64,000 nucleotides of DNA. Origin: Acridotheres tristis. Taxonomy: Eukaryota; Chordata; Aves; Passeriformes; Sturnidae. Where the stretch lies: assembly GCA_037013685.1 (NCBI GenBank), contig CM072919.1:50240616-50304615 (forward strand), in the 5' to 3' direction. A program made the position numbers and the translations under genes. Every line of letters starts with the position of its first letter. The stretch's first letter is position 1. The notes beneath the pieces are model-generated. The model was not told where the DNA came from. It searched no databases and saw nothing but the letters and a program-made list of their open reading frames with translations. Shown in pieces: positions 24,622 through 36,845 of this stretch.

Positions 24622-27600
24622 CCAACTCATGGAAGCCATCCTTGTAGCTACCTTTCCACACTCCCTAAAACCTTTCCATGCAAACACAATAGTAAAAGGT
24701 GTAATGACATCACAAAATTAATCGCAAAATGTATTTTTGAAAATTACTTTCGCAAACTTCTGCTAATATCCCCAAACTCTAGTAAAAGCCTTACAAATAA
24801 TTGTCTAAACAGCAAAGAGTTGTAAATTGTTTGTGTGGCAAATGTCAGAGAATATATTTAAGCTCCATCAATGTGATATAATAGTGTTTGAGAGAATGTA
24901 TCAGACCAAAAATTGCTCAGTTATTTTGGGCTACTACATAAAATGAATGAGCATATGTAAACTGCAAGCAAATACCAGTTTTGTTTTTGCAGTGCCTAAA
25001 GACTAGAGAAGTGAAAAAAAAGGAGAAGGGGGAGTGGATGGGGAAAGGGGAAAAGCCCCAAACTATATTTTTCTGTTTACAGTTTTCATGGATAAAGTAA
25101 ATTGCTTTGAATCATCACTATCTGCACATAATGAAGGACATTTGGGGCCCTAAGTTTAGATCTGCACTCTATTAATTGCAAGATGTTGGGTCTGAAATGT
25201 GACCTTAACAAAATAATGCCTTTAAAAATCTGTGTGCTCATATATAAATGCTCATTTTAAATGTGTTTTGATCTTTATTTTAAAACTTCTACATTTTTGT
25301 AATTTTGATATTAACTCTTATTTTTTTCCTTTGTGTTAGAAAACCTTTTATGGCATTCAGTTTTTGAGATTCAAATTTGCTTTTTATCACTGGTCTGTCT
25401 GGAAATAGAAGTCTTAAAAAACAAACATCCAGGAAAACAGAATGACAAAAGATCATGACAGTCTTTTCCCACTAGTTTTCTAGCCTTGAGTTTTCTAACA
25501 TGGGAATTTAGGTGTATAAGTGAATGTTGTATTTCTTATTTGCTATTGAAATTGACTTTATGAATCTTTACCATTGTTCAAAGCTTTCAAAAATTGCATT
25601 ATAATAAACACAGTTAATGATCCTTATTGTAAACAGCTGTCTTCCTAGGTATGAACATATTTTTCATAAAGACTAAGACCTGAAGGAATGTTTTTGAAAA
25701 ATGGGTAGAAACCCCCTTTTCCTCCATGCCCCCTGTCAAGTCTTGTATATTTCCCTCATAAAAACATAGAAATATTATGCAATAAAAGAATATATGAGGT
25801 TGCCTGGTTTGTTTATTTTAAAGTATCTGATTTCCTAAAAAGTAAATTACTTAAGAAAATACAGCAGTCTAAGAAAACATGTAAATGTTCAGGTCACACT
25901 GGAAAGAATGAACTCATCTAAGCTGTGTGTCAATTTATAACAAATACTTTAAATATTAAAGACAAGATGTAAAAAATAACTATATATATAACTAATATAA
26001 CTAAAGGCTTCCATGTAATTGCTGAAACCTGATCTAAGGGAAATATTTGACCTATATGACCTGTTTTTCAGTAAAATCTGAGTTCTAACTTGATAAGAAG
26101 AACTCCTGAATACCTAACAATTACAGAAATGACAGTACTGCTGTACCTTTCCTACCATCTTAATTGGCATGCAATTATTTTGCACTTATGTCACTTTTTT
26201 TTATTATTATTTTAAGGACAGGAAGGGGCACAGATTCACCAAAACTGCTATTTTCCTGTCTTTTCTAACCTATCTGTCACTTTGTTTTTCGATCCTGTAT
26301 GTACATATATTTTTCTTGGTTTCCTATGTAGGAAGAGCAAATCACAAATTATTTTTGAGACACAAAACTGACAGGAAAAAGAATTACCTTATTCATTGGC
26401 TATACTGAGCAGAGAGAGTTAAAATATCATTGTGGAATGTCAAAGCAGAAATCAGATGCAATCTTCAAGTACAGAGCAATCTATTTCTATAGTTACTCTT
26501 CTGTAAAAGTAGGGAAAAGTCCTTTCCAAAGCTGAAAAATAGGGGGTTTGGTCAGGATGGGGGTATAGTTCATGCCTAATATTCTCATACGAGGTGTCTG
26601 TGTATTCACTTTTTGAAGTAATTTGGAAAATCAATATATCTGTTTATATATTTCTGTGCATGAAAAATTACTCAATGACTTAATGGGTGCAGTAGTACTT
26701 CTACAAAACCTAGATTGATATTTATTTATTTTCTGCAAAGCAAAACATCTAATTCACATACAAGTTAACCTCTGCAATAGGACAATATTCTTTAGAGCTG
26801 TTAAAATTAAATCTTGTGAGTCAAATGATCATAAGATTAAAATAATCAGAAAAATCCATGGTAAACACTCTTCCCTGTGAAAATCTGAGGGTTTTTTCAT
26901 GCTTTACCTAGGTATAAAATGTATACTTACATAATTAAGCTCTCTCAGAATTATTAGTAGAAAAATTCAAAATTTCAAATCCTTTACTATCCTTGATAAG
27001 TAGTTTTAATTACATAAGATTAAAGAATCATTTGTCTTGCGTATTATTCCCTTTATAATACATCTCAACAATTTAAGATTCTTAGATTTCTTAGATTCTA
27101 TGAAGATATTTCTTAGTTAGCTAAACAAGAATACTTTTCAAGGTTTTGAGTATAGGTGCTTGCAAAATAAAATACATTTTGGGAGGTTTTTTTCAAATTT
27201 TTGTTTCATCACTTTTAAAATGTCTAATAAAAATGGGTTCATTCTATTACTGCAGGTGTTATTTACATTTGAGAAACAGATTAGATGCAGATGCTTAGAC
27301 TCCTGTAGAATAAGCATGGTTAGTCAGGTGAATAACATTTTTGTAAATATCATTAAATTTTATTTACATAGAAAAAGAATGCCTTACATAAGAAGAAATG
27401 TATTTGATGTAAGTTTAAAGAAGGCTTACAGAATCTTCATGCTATCTTAATTCAATTGCTATTGTTAATAAACAGTGAATTCCCTGTTCACTGTATGCTA
27501 AGTTCAAGGACAATATATGTAAACTAGACAGTGATCTTTGGAATGTTCAGGTCTTTAAGCTTCTCTGGGATACTCAAGTTGTTCAGAAAACCTTTAAAAT

Positions 27601-28381
27601 ATGCTATTGAACCATCATCAGCATCTTCCCAGAAAAGATATAACTTCATCTTCCATAGCTATGGGAATAATCCTATGATATAATGGTGAAAATTTGCAGC
27701 TGAAAATTGATTAAAATTCAATATATTTTTAGTATTCTTCAGGAAGAATATGTTAGAGATGATCTACACTTTACATTCTCCCCTTCTATTAATGTTAGTA
27801 GCAAGATCCACATTCAACCTCCCCCAAATTTCTGTTTATTTATATTTATTTTTCTTTTCCTATTCTTTTAGTTTAGAAACACATAATATAAGATCGTAAT
27901 ATTGAAGCTAACTTACCAAAAAGCCACATGCTGGAATGTAGACAAATTAATTCCAACAACTTAATGGCTGGGTTTGATGAATGTGGAATGTGACTCCTCT
28001 GTTTTCTCTCTTAATTTTTCATGCTTTGGGGATATAAGTTAGTATTTTGAATTGTTAACTACATCATAAAGGTGACCTGTTGTAAAACTTAGCTGTAAGA
28101 TTAGCAGATTTTTTAAAGAAATATATTTTAAAGCTAACATTGAAGATATTGGCATGCAAAAATATTTTGTGAGAACAGAGAACATTGTTTTAAGTGTCAG
28201 GTGACAACATTATGACCTGAGCATCAAATGCAGTTCAAATTTTTCAGTATAAAATGACTGGAAAACAATGAATAAACAGCAGTTTTCTATCAGTAAATGT
28301 CACCCCTCTCACTGCTTGGTGAGTGCAACCTGTGAAAGTTTGCAAAGTGGTGCAATTTTTTAATTATTTTTTTTTTAATTT
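24622..28381. other. Unique AT-rich non-coding DNA
   Basis: No gene or transposon recognised. Purine-rich run at about 25013-25060. Open frames here are short and compositionally biased. Confidence 0.6.
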
Positions 28382-28399
28382 TGTGTGTGTGTGTGTGTG
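28382..28399. repeat. (TG)n microsatellite
   Basis: Nine TG units following an A/T-rich run (about 28350-28381). The minus-strand frame across it yields an HTHTH run typical of simple sequence. Confidence 0.9.
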
Positions 28400-29845
28400 C
28401 AGGCGCATGTTTGATTTTGGTTAATGTCTTCAGGCAATCTCCTCTGTTTTTTAATTTAGATGTTCTCAACAGCAATGACTATATATCTCTGTGTATGGTT
28501 TCTTCTGAAAACATTTGCAGATTGAAATTTGAGAAAGAAAAAGGGCAAAGAAATTTGTCACTGATTTTTTCTGAGGATATGGAAAATAGGTACTCTGACA
28601 TTCCCTGGAAACTCATACTAGCAATTAAATACTACATGAAATTACAAAAGAAAAGTATTAAAAACATCAAACTTTCATTCTTAACACAATTTTTTATGCA
28701 AAATTCTTTTTATACTTTTTAAAGGGCGGAGGATATTATCTAATTTAAGACTGCTGTAGTATCCAGCCCAATTATCATCAGTGCAGCAGTATTTAAAGCA
28801 AGTGTAAGAAAACATTCTGCATGGATCTCAAAAATCTATTCCTATCTCTTGTGAAAGGAAGATTTCTTCCTTCTGTAAACTAAAAATGGCAAAAAAGTAC
28901 TATTGCTTATTTAAAACACATATTTTCATATCAATAAATTATTTAGGTCTGAAAAAAAACCCAAAACATTTTTGTATTTGCATCAAAACAATACCAACTC
29001 TATTCTTCATATAGTCATGACATCCAGTTTTGATTTCTCATTCATAAAAATGTTTGTTTCACATTTTTTCTTTATCTTCTTTTTACATTTAGAAGGCAAT
29101 ATATTTTCTCATTACTTAATATAAAGAAAAGAAAAAACTTGATATGAAGAAAATCACATGTTTCACCTGTCTCAGCAGATCTGGTGCCATAAACTGCCCC
29201 ATAATCGAAAAACTTTCTTTAAGCCACTTACTGATCATATGGATTTTTCTATTCCTTTCGGCATTCATCCCTGCTATTAAGGAATCAAGGAGAACATCAT
29301 CTGTTCTCCTGTCTCTTCAACCATGCAACTAAGGGCCTTGAAACCTTTTTTGATTACTCTGGTACTCCTCTTATCAACTTTGTTGCTGCTAACCTGGACA
29401 ATCAGCAGTGTGTAGAAATCTGTAACCACTGAACTCAGCAGTTCAAGGTAACTTTGAAATCAATACAAAATTATTCTTCTTTACGTTAAATCATTGGGGA
29501 AATAGCATAATTTAGAGACAAAACCAGAATCAAATAAGATGAAGATCTTTATACTGTGATAGTAGCTTTGTTTCACTGGAACACAAAATCCTGGATTGTA
29601 AAGACAAGGCTGATTGAGGCAAGTGAAATATGCAATTTCTGTCTTTCTCTTTCAGCATTTGTGAAAATAATACAATTTACTGTAAATATATCCTCTTGTA
29701 TTTGTTGGTCTTCTCCAGGTTAGGCATGTTAAAATTGGGGTCTTGAATAGAAAGTCCCATCACCAAAACTATAAGAGTTTATTTTCATCTGGTGAGAGCA
29801 ATTAATCAAAACCTTGAACTCTTGAACTTTGTTTCTGATGGGAAT

Positions 29846-29864
29846 AAAAAAAAAAAAAAAAAAA
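29846..29864. repeat. Poly-A run (19)
   Basis: Nineteen A residues after GGAAT. It could be the tail of a retroposed sequence, but no recognisable body or target duplication flanks it. Confidence 0.85.
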
Positions 29865-31684
29865 GGCTTATTTTAATCTCTACAAACATTCACAATATTT
29901 TCTTCTGTAAATTTGCAAAGTATTTTCAAAGTAATTGATATTTTTAAAAAATTATCTCTTATCCTTAATATTACATATTGTTACAGTGACAAAGAATTTT
30001 CCATCTTTCACCTTAGAGTTTTGCTGTGTTCCCTTACCAGGTGAAGTACTAAAACTTATTATTTAAAAAAAAATTGTAGTTAATAAGCTGTGTAGAAACA
30101 TAAAAAATTCTGACAAAGTTAATGTCTGTGTCTGTCCTTACAGGATTTTTTTTTTCCTTTTTGAGTGGCCAGGGAACACAGTGAAAGCATATGTACATTT
30201 ACTAATAACAGCCAGTGTTCTGTTATAGAAAATGTTTATAAGCACCAAGGTATGATGAGGCAATTTTGGAAAAGCAAATATCTGCTTTTGAAAATTGTTT
30301 TTTTACTGACATTATTTCTATATTCTAATTGCTTATTGTTTAAATGAGGTTCAATATTCCTAGAAAACTGGTAAAACTTTTTAAGATATGTGTATAAATA
30401 CTGCTATATTTATGACTAGTAGACTCAGAAATAATATTTACTAATCCTTGGAATTATGTTCTTTGCGGCCCTCTTAATATAGTATGAAAAATGTTGGCTC
30501 TTATCTCCAACATAATTGAATTTCTTTTATCAACTGCTCTCAGAAAAGCAGCTTGACCTGCATCTTTGCAGGGTCAGTGATTTTTGAACTTAGTGATTTA
30601 ACAAAGATTATCAAGCAGGAGTATGTAATAGCAGTGTTCACCTAAGATTTGCTTTCTGACACCATCAGTTGGAAAAAAAAAAGATTAAACATATTTGCAT
30701 TAAAAAGATTTTTTCAGGTAGGTCAATGTCAAATGACTTCACAATTTGTTCCCACTTCTACTATTCATTCTTCAGTCTGTATTTTTATACTCCTTTAAGC
30801 ATATAAAGTGAAATTTCATTATTTGTTATCCATAGAGCAAGCTATATAAGTTTTCTGTAGCTACAAAAACAACCAGTCAGGACTTATTTGTAAAATTATA
30901 ACTAATGCTATTAGGTAGCAGATACATTATAAGAAGAGAGAGTTCCAAAATTCTAAGAATAGCTGGTAAAAGCAGATAATTGTTGTTAGTCAGTTGTTGA
31001 TTTCTCTTTTAAGAAGTGTTGACATTTCTATAATGAAATGCTGTTAGTATATATCTGTCGGTTAATGTTACTCCTGAGCTGAATTGTTGAATTTCACTAT
31101 GTATTACACTAAATAATATTTACTGTGAAAAAGTGAAAAATTAGTACCAGTGGAGCAGTTTTCTTCTACTAAGAAATAACTGTATTAGAAAAGGATTCTA
31201 CAGGGAAGAGGAAATCTAGTTCATGTGCTGGTATAGAACTAAATAGTCTGTGCATGAGGAAGGAAATAGAATCAAAACTTAGAGATTTGCTAAATTGTTT
31301 ATAGCAACAGTATGATAAAGAAAGGTAGGTAGTACTTGATAGGGGAAGTCAAAACTATTTAGAGTAAAACATCAGGACTAATTTAAGACAGCAGACTAAA
31401 AATCTTACTTTTTTTTAATATATTCTGAATATATTTGAACTTGGAAGGTCCACATGAACTGCTTTTTTCCATGAAGACGTTGGCTGTAATTGATATCTCA
31501 TACATTAATATAAATTACATATGTATTCTTTTTGTATAGGTTATCCAAAAAAGTCATAATTAAAACACACACATAAATTACCACCTTAATTAAATAAGAA
31601 AGGGAAGAGAAGGGAATTCCAATGATAGTACCTATACTACCTTTTGGATGCTAATAGGATGATCTTCATAGTACAGTATATTAT

Positions 31685-31694
31685 GGGGGGGGGG
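31685..31694. repeat. Poly-G run (10)
   Basis: Ten G residues between TTAT and AAAG. Confidence 0.9.
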
Positions 31695-31918
31695 AAAGAA
31701 TACCAAAAAAGTTGAAAACAGAGAGGTCTTCTTTATACTAACACATAGCTTTCCTCCTTTTCCTTTTTTTATATCAATTGCAAGAGTCAGTTGATCTTAA
31801 CAGTAACACTTAAGTAAAGTATAGAAATTATTTTGTACAGAAAATAAAAGGATTTTTTAGATAATAGTATTGTCGTGATTTTAAAAAGATTTTGCTTACA
31901 TCCATTTTACAGCAATAA

Positions 31919-31934
31919 TTTTTTTTTTTTTTTT
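31919..31934. repeat. Poly-T run (16)
   Basis: Sixteen T residues followed by AATAAAAAGAAAG. Confidence 0.9.
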
Positions 31935-32059
31935 AATAAAAAGAAAGCATTATCAAAAATCCTTAACAGGAAGAAATCCTCAGTATATTAAATTCCAAAG
32001 AGCAATGAGAGCTAAATCTACATTTTCCATTAGATAAAACTTTCATAAAAATTCATGGC

Positions 32060-32430
32060 AGTTGCACCAAGACAAGGACTGCTGAATTCACCCATCCTTA
32101 CCGTATCTCAACAGTGCAGCAAGAGCATTATTTAGAACACACTCGGTAGATTTTTTTGATGAGTCCTGTAAAGATTTCCTTGGCTTAGTTCCCCAAAAAC
32201 CTAACCACATATCAAACGCCAAGAATTTGCTGGCCCTGCTCCCAGTTATCAGTTTCAGACATTTGGCTAACCTCCTTGACTAACATGAAGCTGAGACACT
32301 GTGCATTCCCACACGTTCTCATCTGGAATGCAGCCCACACAGATGATGGCAGACTGAGCAACCAAGCATGTTTGTAGGAAGCCCTGAAATGTAGCAGAGC
32401 TCTCTCCAGAGATTCTCTAACAGGGAAGCA
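32060..32430. other. GC-richer block of unknown origin
   Basis: About 370 bp with clearly higher GC and fewer homopolymers than its flanks. I cannot match it to CR1 or to either LTR family here. On the minus strand a 64-bp segment (32102-32165) is open and lies between a TTTACAG acceptor-like site and a GTAAGG donor-like site, but this is weak on its own. It may be an old retroelement fragment or a conserved non-coding block. Confidence 0.4.
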
Positions 32431-35400
32431 TGCATAGAAGTATTTCTTCCTTTGTTTAATATGTACTCTGCCTGATCTTTGCTTGTTTATTTTTTCAATA
32501 TGACGACAAGTCCTTTCATTGATTTTTTTGGTTTTCTTAACAGACTTTTCCTTGAAAATTTCAGATTTTGATCTTCCATCTTGTCCAAGGAATTTTCCAG
32601 TCTCAGCCTACTTAAATAACATGATTTATTTAAGCAATCTTTCTAATTATCAAGAGGGATTAAAGTGGCCAAAGTTATTTTACATCAAGCATTTTTGCTA
32701 CATAGAAAGAAGATTGTAGACTCCAAGATAGGAAACTAGCATTCTGAAGAGTCAGGTCGCTTTACCAGAAAATATGGCTTTGATATTACATGAGCTATAA
32801 GCCTTTAATCTACAATAAATAATAACCCACAGTCAATGCTGACAAGACATATGCATTCCAAGGACGTTTATTTCAGTGTTTGAGGGAAAAAAATGAATAT
32901 CAAACTACTTAATTTCATTTTCTCATAAATAAAAAGAATTTTCTAACTTTTTTGGCCTCCAAAGATTCTATTTCAATCTTAAGCTATTTTTGCATGATTT
33001 TCAAAATTATGAAATTTTTAAATGTAAAATTTTAAATAACTTACTTTGAAAGCTTTCATTTAAACCTTACCCCAAGTCTGATTTGTATTTTTCAAACCAT
33101 TATTCAGAACTCAGTTTCTCATCACAACCAGGGAAAAACAGTGTCCTGCTTGTGCATCATACAGAGTAGTGCAATGACACTGAATATCATCATGCACAGC
33201 TCTTCTTCATGAGAAGGTACAGTGAAGTTTTTGGTTCTTAATCAGTGCTTCCTGTTTGTTATTTCAACTTAATCTTCTTTACTTGCAACCACATTGCAGT
33301 ATTCTCCAGTCTATTCAAATCTAATTTGTGAGTTTAGGCACGTATTTTCATGATCTCTTCCAAGAAAAAAGTTAGGCTAACAACCTTCCAGGAATTATAC
33401 CTCAAGTGTCCAATTTATTGGCTGCTAGACCTTAGTTTCTTTCCCCCATTTTTTTTCTTCCTCAGCGCAGGGACCTTGTATGGCAACCAAGGATGACCTT
33501 AACTGTATTTCCTTGCTGAAATAGTTTATAATATTTTATTTAATATACCTCCTTGTTAGTCACTCCTGCATTCATGCCCCTTTCCATTCTGAGACCTTTC
33601 TTCATCTAACAGTGTTACTGGTACACAGGCATTACAATTGCAGTCTCTGTACTTCGTAAACAGTCATTGGTATCCAAGGGTTTTTTTTAAATTTCATAAT
33701 GTTTTAGTTATTGAAAATGTTTGTTTTGCTGCCGTGTGCTGTACTTTTCTGTATTCTCTAGAAAAATAGTCTAGTGTTTTCCCTACTTAAGAAAACGAGA
33801 AAAAATACTTCTATATATTTTTAGTTGAAATCCTTATCAGCCAAGAATTTTATTGACTATTTAGTTCACTTGCAGAATTCAGAAGGGAAACAAAAGATCA
33901 AAAACATATTTCCACATGAAACTGACTAATTTTTAATTCAGCCCAAACTGATTTGTATCAGTACAGCACATAATAATTATAACCAAGAAAATGCTTTTAA
34001 TATAAATAGCAATGGATGTCCATGGATTACAGTAGGTGTCAGTGAAGATGAGTTATTCTGATAGAAAAAATAGGTAATCATGGTTCCAGTATGTAGAAAT
34101 TCTTTAATTTTTTATCTTGCTTCTAGATAAGAACTTGTTGACACCTAATTCATTCCAACAAAAAGGCAAAAGTAGTAGACTCTGAGCTTTTGTTTGCTGC
34201 AGAATATGATGAGTATGTCTGAGAAGAACAAAATGAATTATCAGAATAGTCTACAAATGCAGGGAAATTCCGTACTACTTTCTTAGTTTACTATTTTGAG
34301 CCCCCAAAGCAGACAACTAGAACGATTTGAGTCAAAATGTGTCCTTTACAGATCAAGAGAACCACAGAAATAAGGCTATTTGTCATCACAGTGCATTCTG
34401 GGAAAGCTCAACAGAATTCCTCAGATAACAAAAAAGGCTGAGGAAAATACAAATGATATATGAGTATCCTAAACTGGTCCATGATTGCATGACTGTGTGG
34501 GATTAAAGCTCCTTTTCTGAAGTGAAATATTTCAGCAACATATCTTTCATTCATAGTAATGTGAATTAGTGGCAATAAGTTATTTCCCTACAGAGACTGA
34601 CTGGCATACTATGCTATAATTACTAAATATAGTACTAATTCTCTGAATTTTCTCATCTCCTTTTTTTGACCCTTCTAGCTTATTAATTTGTTGCCTATTC
34701 AGATGAAAAAGTTCCTTTTATTAAGCTAGAAGGTCGCTCTTCCTAGCATTAAATTTTTCTTACAGACCACAAGCATATGGAACAGTAGCACTTCCAAACT
34801 GTCTGGGAATAAATTTTGGCTGTTCTTCCTAAAAGAGACATCGTTCTTGAGGCTGAAAGGTGCAAAATCAGTTTGTGCTGCCAGAGTTTAACTTTCGTTT
34901 GTCCTATCAATTTTATTGTTCGCAGAATGTGTTGTATTGACAGCCCTTATTACTGAATTTCCTATTTGTTCATGCACCAGCTTTATATTATCATCAGCAG
35001 AGATAATTTCTTCTTTCAGCCTTACCCACGTATCAGCCACTTCAGACTCTCAGGCATTTTATCTTTGACTGCCCTTTAGTAATTTAGCTAAAAATGTTGC
35101 TGGTGGAAAAATGCTAATCACATAATAAATTTGATTCCGTACTTGGACCTTGTAGTCATTTATGGTTTTCTGGATTTTTGACAAAACAATTATTCAGCTA
35201 CTAACTTATTTCAAGTCTGTAGTGCTTTTGACTTGCAGCCTTATATCTGTCTATGCTCAGCCTGTCTACCCTATGACCTATAACAACACTGGATGATCTT
35301 TGAATTCTGCTTCGTTACATCATGACACTATGGCACAAGGCGCTGAGATAGCAGTATACTGAGCAGAGCACATAAACTAATTCCTATAATGGGGTAGTGG

Positions 35401-36119
35401 GGCCACAGATGTCACCTTTAACTCAATTTTTTTAGTTTAGATTTAGAAAACGTATGCAATTTTTTAAAAAGTATATTCGAAAAAGTTTTGTGACAAAAAT
35501 ATCAGGAGATGGTAGCTATCTCATTGATTTTAAGACATTCTGTGTCATATCACAGGAGTACATAATACAGATCTCTATGCAGAATCTCAATATGAAATGC
35601 CTATAAGATAAGCAACACAGTAAAAATGAAACCTACTGCTACTATTCAAAGTCACCCCCAAGTTATTCTTTTGAAGACCTTGACAAGAAACTTAAAATAA
35701 AAATGTATTTTAAAATTCCATATCAATTTTTCTGGCCAATATTTTTGGCACATAAGCTTTCAAATATGCCAAAAGAAGTGAAAAAAGAGCAAAACGTTCC
35801 TGAAATAATTAGTTAAAATAATAATTGTTACAAGAGATAGACTTCAAAGACATGAAAAATAATTTTAAAATCTTAAATAAAGATTTCAAATATGTTTATC
35901 CCATAAACATATGTATCTAGTTGTGTGTAATTCTTTTTAGATTTGTAACTTAAATTAACTTTTGTAGATTAAAATGATAGACATCACTTTCTGCTTTGGG
36001 AAACTGAACACATCAATAATTTTTTTGCAGAATTAGAATATAGCCGAATGAATAAGCCCGGAAAAACTATGCAGCATTTTTCAAGATGGCAGAAAGAGCT
36101 ATTACTTTAAAATATCAGG
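32431..36119. other. Unique AT-rich non-coding DNA
   Basis: No gene or transposon recognised. Confidence 0.6.
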
Positions 36120-36155
36120 AATAAGTATTAATAATGAGAATAAGTATTAATAATC
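36120..36155. repeat. 19-bp tandem duplication
   Basis: AATAAGTATTAATAATGAG followed at once by AATAAGTATTAATAAT. Confidence 0.85.
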
Positions 36156-36254
36156 CAGTGGTACAAATTGCATTCCTTAGTTTTTCTAAATATTCTTCAA
36201 TTTTAATAGTCACGATTCTTTAAATCTAGAAATGTAACTAACTAGAATAACATT

Positions 36255-36293
36255 CAGTTGAAATTTTTCAGTTGAAATTTTTCAGTAGAAATT
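36255..36293. repeat. 14-bp tandem repeat, about 2.8 copies
   Basis: CAGTTGAAATTTTT twice in tandem and then a diverged partial third copy CAGTAGAAATT. Confidence 0.85.
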
Positions 36294-36439
36294 AAACAAT
36301 ATGAAATCAAAGAAGCTTTACTGGAATTGATTGACAGATGTCATATTTTTCTTGACCTTTCTGTAAGGATAGTGACTGCAGCCCCCATTCCTAAAAGTTT
36401 ATTGGGCTGAGTTAGGGTGTTCAGTGGAATCAGTTAAGG

Positions 36440-36845
36440 TGCTAAGTGGAATAAATGAAGATATTTGGTCAAGGCTTGCCTCCATCACTGATGAGAAACC
36501 AGAAGTTTGGGGTGCCCTCCTTCTCTGGGGAACTCTTTTCCAGCAGTCTGTTTCTGCTGCCCTTGTCTGAGCTGTGCTGCAAATCAATACTGTGCCTTGC
36601 CCAGGGTCATATTGCCTCAAGTCACGACCCAACATCAATCCTTGGTCCCAGCTCTCAATCCTGCTCTCAGCCCTGCTTTACCCCAGCAGACTATTTCTGT
36701 GTCTGATCCCTACCCTGACTTGCTGCATCTGTGCTCTGTATCAATGTCATCGGATGGCTCTAATCTACAGCCTGGCAGTCACCTTTTGCTACTGGCTCTC
36801 TCCCCACGGGGAGCAGCCAGAACTCCTCCCTGACATTGTTTCTCA
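36440..36845. other. GC-rich block, possible LTR remnant
   Basis: About 400 bp rich in CCTG/CTGC words and near 50% GC, against roughly one third outside. Three overlapping plus-strand open frames (36455-36858) arise from this composition. The text (for example CCCAGCTCTCAATCCTGC) has the flavour of an avian retroviral LTR or leader, but I see no TG...CA ends, polyadenylation signal or target duplication. No protein motif is visible. Confidence 0.4.

Larger units (their letters stand above)
28400..32059. other. Unique AT-rich non-coding DNA with homopolymer runs
   Basis: No gene or transposon recognised. Contains a 19-base A run (29846-29864), a 10-base G run (31685-31694), a 16-base T run (31919-31934) and a short perfect hairpin at 29288-29310 (arms AGGAGAACA/TGTTCTCCT, 5-nt loop). 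Confidence 0.6.

Noticed and set aside
29846..29864. Poly-A run preceded by AAT as the tail of a processed pseudogene
   Set aside because: No recognisable gene body upstream and no flanking duplication; CR1 machinery does not use poly-A tails.
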